From CAZTTH01 sp964615975 (lineage in GTDB: Bacteria; Verrucomicrobiota; Lentisphaeria; JABSQK01; JAJFLO01): a DNA stretch of 17,813 nt. The stretch lies in the NCBI GenBank assembly GCA_964615975.1, contig CAZTTH010000061.1, forward strand, positions 1 through 17,813, in the 5' to 3' direction. Position 1 is the stretch's first letter. Every line of letters begins with the position of its first letter. Made by a program: the position numbers and the translations under genes. This document shows, piece after piece, positions 15,905 through 17,813 of this stretch. The notes beneath the pieces were generated by a model, which ran no database searches, was not told where the DNA came from, and saw nothing but the letters and a program-made list of their open reading frames with translations.

Positions 15905-16759
15905 ATGCCTGCCAATAAATTTAATGGTTTCACCGAGTATGGGATCGGCATTGGTTTGCGCGTTCCCCACTATCGCCATATTTTCGCGGAAAAACCGGTG
16001 GTTGACTGGTTTGAAATCATTTCGGAAAATTTTATGGTCGATGGCGGTCGACCGCTCAAGGTGCTCGATCAAATCCTGGAGCGCTACCAGGTTGTACAAC
16101 ACGGGGTATCAATGTATTTTGGTTCCGCCGACAAGCTTAATCGTGAGCATCTGCGCCGGCTGAAAACATTAGTCAAGCGCACCCATACTCCCTGGTTATC
16201 CGACCATCTCTGCTGGGGCAGCGTTGACGGCCGCTACACCCATGATCTCCTGCCCATGCCCTACACCTTTGCGGCCGCGCGTCATACCGCGGAAAAAATT
16301 CGGGCAGTGCGCGATTATGTTGAAATCCCAATCGCCGTCGAGAATGTCAGCAGCTATGCCGAATTTCATGCCTCCGAAATGACCGAATGGGAGTTTCTCA
16401 GCGAGGTGGTCGAGCTTGCCGATTGCGGTATACTCCTTGATGTAAACAATATTTATGTATCCTCACAAAATCATGATTTCAATCCTTTTGACTATCTCAA
16501 CAACATCCCTCATCAGCGCGTCGCGCAAATTCACATCGCCGGACACTCGCGATATGAGAAATACATTCTCGACACTCATGACCATCCGGTAATTGATCCG
16601 GTCTGGGCATTGTATGCTCATGCCATCAAGATGGTTGGTCCCACCGCCACCTTGTTGGAATGGGACGATCACATTCCATCTTTTGAAGAGGTTCACCATG
16701 AAGCGCTCAAAGCAAACCGGTTCATCCAAAATCTCAATAACCAAACCCCCCTTGCATAA
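15905..16759 (+). CDS. bufB: MNIO (DUF692) multinuclear iron oxidase, BufB-like
   Basis: The protein has 284 residues from the ATG at 15905. The frame is open from 15842, but that start would place the strong hairpin inside the gene and precede the family's usual GIGIGLR beginning. The DUF692 TIM barrel carries its metal ligand candidates in order: FEIISEN (37-42), H67 in QHGVSM, H101 in SDHLCW, H113 in THDLLP, E146 in VENVSSY, LLDVNNIYVSSQNHD (177-191), H210 in QIHIAGH, DTHDH (223-227) and E252 in LEWDDHIP. MNIOs use two or three iron ions to oxidise Cys residues of peptides. The substrate here should be the Cys-rich precursor just upstream. The gene lacks a ribosome binding site, in keeping with lower expression than the precursor. 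Confidence 0.92.
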   Translation: MPANKFNGFTEYGIGIGLRVPHYRHIFAEKPVVDWFEIISENFMVDGGRPLKVLDQILERYQVVQHGVSMYFGSADKLNREHLRRLKTLVKRTHTPWLSDHLCWGSVDGRYTHDLLPMPYTFAAARHTAEKIRAVRDYVEIPIAVENVSSYAEFHASEMTEWEFLSEVVELADCGILLDVNNIYVSSQNHDFNPFDYLNNIPHQRVAQIHIAGHSRYEKYILDTHDHPVIDPVWALYAHAIKMVGPTATLLEWDDHIPSFEEVHHEALKANRFIQNLNNQTPLA

Positions 16760-17660
16760 TGTCGATTCCAGACGGCAGCTTGCCGAACTGCAAAATGTCA
16801 TGGCACAGACAATCATGCGACCGTTGACATCCACCTACCAGATGCGGAAACGCTGGACTGATGGACAACCAATAAACCGGGTCGCCAATACCTTCATCAA
16901 ACCCAACCGCCGCCTGTCTTCCGGTGAACGACTGGAAATTTATAATCGCCAATATTGGTTTCGCCTCCTCACCTGTTTTTATGATGACTTTACCGGGGTC
17001 CATGCGATTTTGGGTGATCGCCAATTCAAAAAACTCGCGTTTGCCTATTTGACCCGCTATCCTTCGTCCTCCTTTACCCTCCGCAACCTCGGATGCCACT
17101 TAACCCAGTTCATGGCGGAAGAACCGGAATGGATCAAATCATATTATCAATTGGCAATGGACATGGCGCGCTTGGAATGGGCGCATATTCTCGCTTTTGA
17201 CGAAGCGGAACTGACTCCGATAAATGCCGAATCTCTCAGGAATCTCGATCCCCAATCGGTTCATCTGACGCTCCAGCCATACCTCAGTTTGCTGGCGTTG
17301 AATTATCCGGTTGACGATCTCCGCATTGAACTTAAAAAAGGGAATGAACCGCGTGGCGATGCCAGTAATGCCATGGGTCACGAACGCCGGGAAACCCATA
17401 TCCGACGGGTGAAACGGTTAAAACCTAAAATGATCTACCTCGCGGTCCATCGCCTGGAGAATATCGTCTACTATAAGCGCCTGGAAGCCGATGCGTTTCA
17501 AATTTTGACCGCCCTGCGGGATGGGGTTTCTCTCAACGAAGCATGCTCCCGGGCAGGTGCCGTAAGCACACTCCCGATTGAGGAACAGTCCCAAACCATC
17601 CGCCAATGGTTCCACGATTGGACTTCCTTTGGCTGGTTTGTCACCCCGAACTCCGGTTAA
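16698..17660 (+). CDS. bufC: DUF2063 RiPP-recognition partner, BufC-like
   Basis: I place the start at ATG 16698 (320 residues). GAAGAGG at 16685-16691 is a good ribosome binding site six bases upstream, and the DUF2063 domain begins soon after (RRQLAELQNVMAQTIM). The gene overlaps the MNIO gene by 62 bases in another frame, indicating translational coupling. The N-terminal part (about 25-125: SGERLEIYNRQYWFRLLTCFYDDF... YLTRYPSSSFTLRNLGCHLTQFM) is the typical helical DUF2063 domain that binds the precursor leader and the MNIO. The C-terminal part (WAHILAFDEAEL... VHRLENIVYYKRLEADAFQILTALRDG) resembles the second domain found in long family members. Together with the two genes before it, it completes the precursor-enzyme-partner set. 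No membrane segment is present. Confidence 0.9.
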   Translation: MKRSKQTGSSKISITKPPLHNVDSRRQLAELQNVMAQTIMRPLTSTYQMRKRWTDGQPINRVANTFIKPNRRLSSGERLEIYNRQYWFRLLTCFYDDFTGVHAILGDRQFKKLAFAYLTRYPSSSFTLRNLGCHLTQFMAEEPEWIKSYYQLAMDMARLEWAHILAFDEAELTPINAESLRNLDPQSVHLTLQPYLSLLALNYPVDDLRIELKKGNEPRGDASNAMGHERRETHIRRVKRLKPKMIYLAVHRLENIVYYKRLEADAFQILTALRDGVSLNEACSRAGAVSTLPIEEQSQTIRQWFHDWTSFGWFVTPNSG

Positions 17661-17770
17661 GGGTATTGTCCGTGTTGGGGGTATACATCGCTCCGTCATA
17701 AACTTGACTTTGTTGACGCGCTCCTACAGCCCTTGAATATCTCATCAATCCCGAATTCCCGGGAGGTGTA

Positions 17771-17813
17771 ATGTTTAGGGTTGTCTGGAGCTTAAAAACC
17801 CGTATGTGTTTAG
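17771..17813 (+). CDS. Possible gene start running off the window
   Basis: GGGAGG at 17761-17766 lies four bases before an ATG at 17771, and the frame (MFRVVWSLKTR...) is open to the window end. Only 14 codons are visible, so the product is unknown and the start is a guess from ribosome-binding-site spacing. Confidence 0.35.
   Translation, partial: MFRVVWSLKTRMCL

Noticed and set aside
1768..17785. Similar AATGTTTAG-G/A-GT strings at 1768 and 17770 as possible flanking repeats
   Set aside because: The similarity covers only about a dozen bases with gaps and does not extend to either side, so chance is the simplest explanation.

Overview
The window is bacterial, of intermediate GC, from a Gram-negative-type cell. 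It encodes a very large AsmA-like envelope protein, several exported proteins and a metal-RiPP (bufferin-like) cassette. I cannot fix the taxon. The mix of a carboxypeptidase-regulatory-type secreted protein, an integron-type integrase relic, a second SecA and a giant AsmA protein would suit a PVC-group bacterium (Verrucomicrobiota/Lentisphaerota) or an unusual proteobacterium. This is a weak inference. No rRNA, tRNA, CRISPR array or intact mobile element was seen.

Layout. Positions 59-1045 hold a secreted beta-sandwich-type protein. Positions 1219-1728 hold the frameshifted C-terminal remnant of an integron-type tyrosine recombinase. From 6035 down to 1924 three genes run on the minus strand: a MukF/MksF/JetA-like kleisin candidate (439 aa), an MksE/JetB-like kite candidate (226 aa) and a Uup-type ABC-F ATPase (643 aa). 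The SMC ATPase that normally follows the kite gene is absent, and the ABC-F gene occupies its place. The divergent plus-strand side starts with a four-helix membrane protein (6312-6971). A 530-base gene-free interval follows, with several nested inverted repeats that look like a structured RNA or regulatory region.

Next come an AsmA/YhdP-like protein of 1147 aa (7506-10949), a perfect hairpin over its stop codon, and a shortened SecA paralogue (11052-13046) that keeps the motor motifs but lacks the helical-wing and C-terminal parts. A soluble receiver-PAS-histidine kinase (13174-14757) follows. A 4HBT/YbgC-like thioesterase (14925-15365) is preceded by a 20-codon upstream ORF that carries the only good ribosome binding site in that stretch.

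The right end (15491-17660) is a compact metal-RiPP-type operon. It has an exported precursor with seven cysteines spaced almost exactly six residues apart, an MNIO (DUF692) modifying enzyme and a DUF2063 partner protein that overlaps it by 62 bases. A perfect 11-bp hairpin with a short T-run lies between precursor and enzyme and probably makes precursor expression exceed enzyme expression. This BufA2/BufB/BufC-like cassette is the clearest multi-gene system in the window. The SMC-less kleisin/kite pair is the most unusual one. Another gene may begin at 17771 and run off the end.
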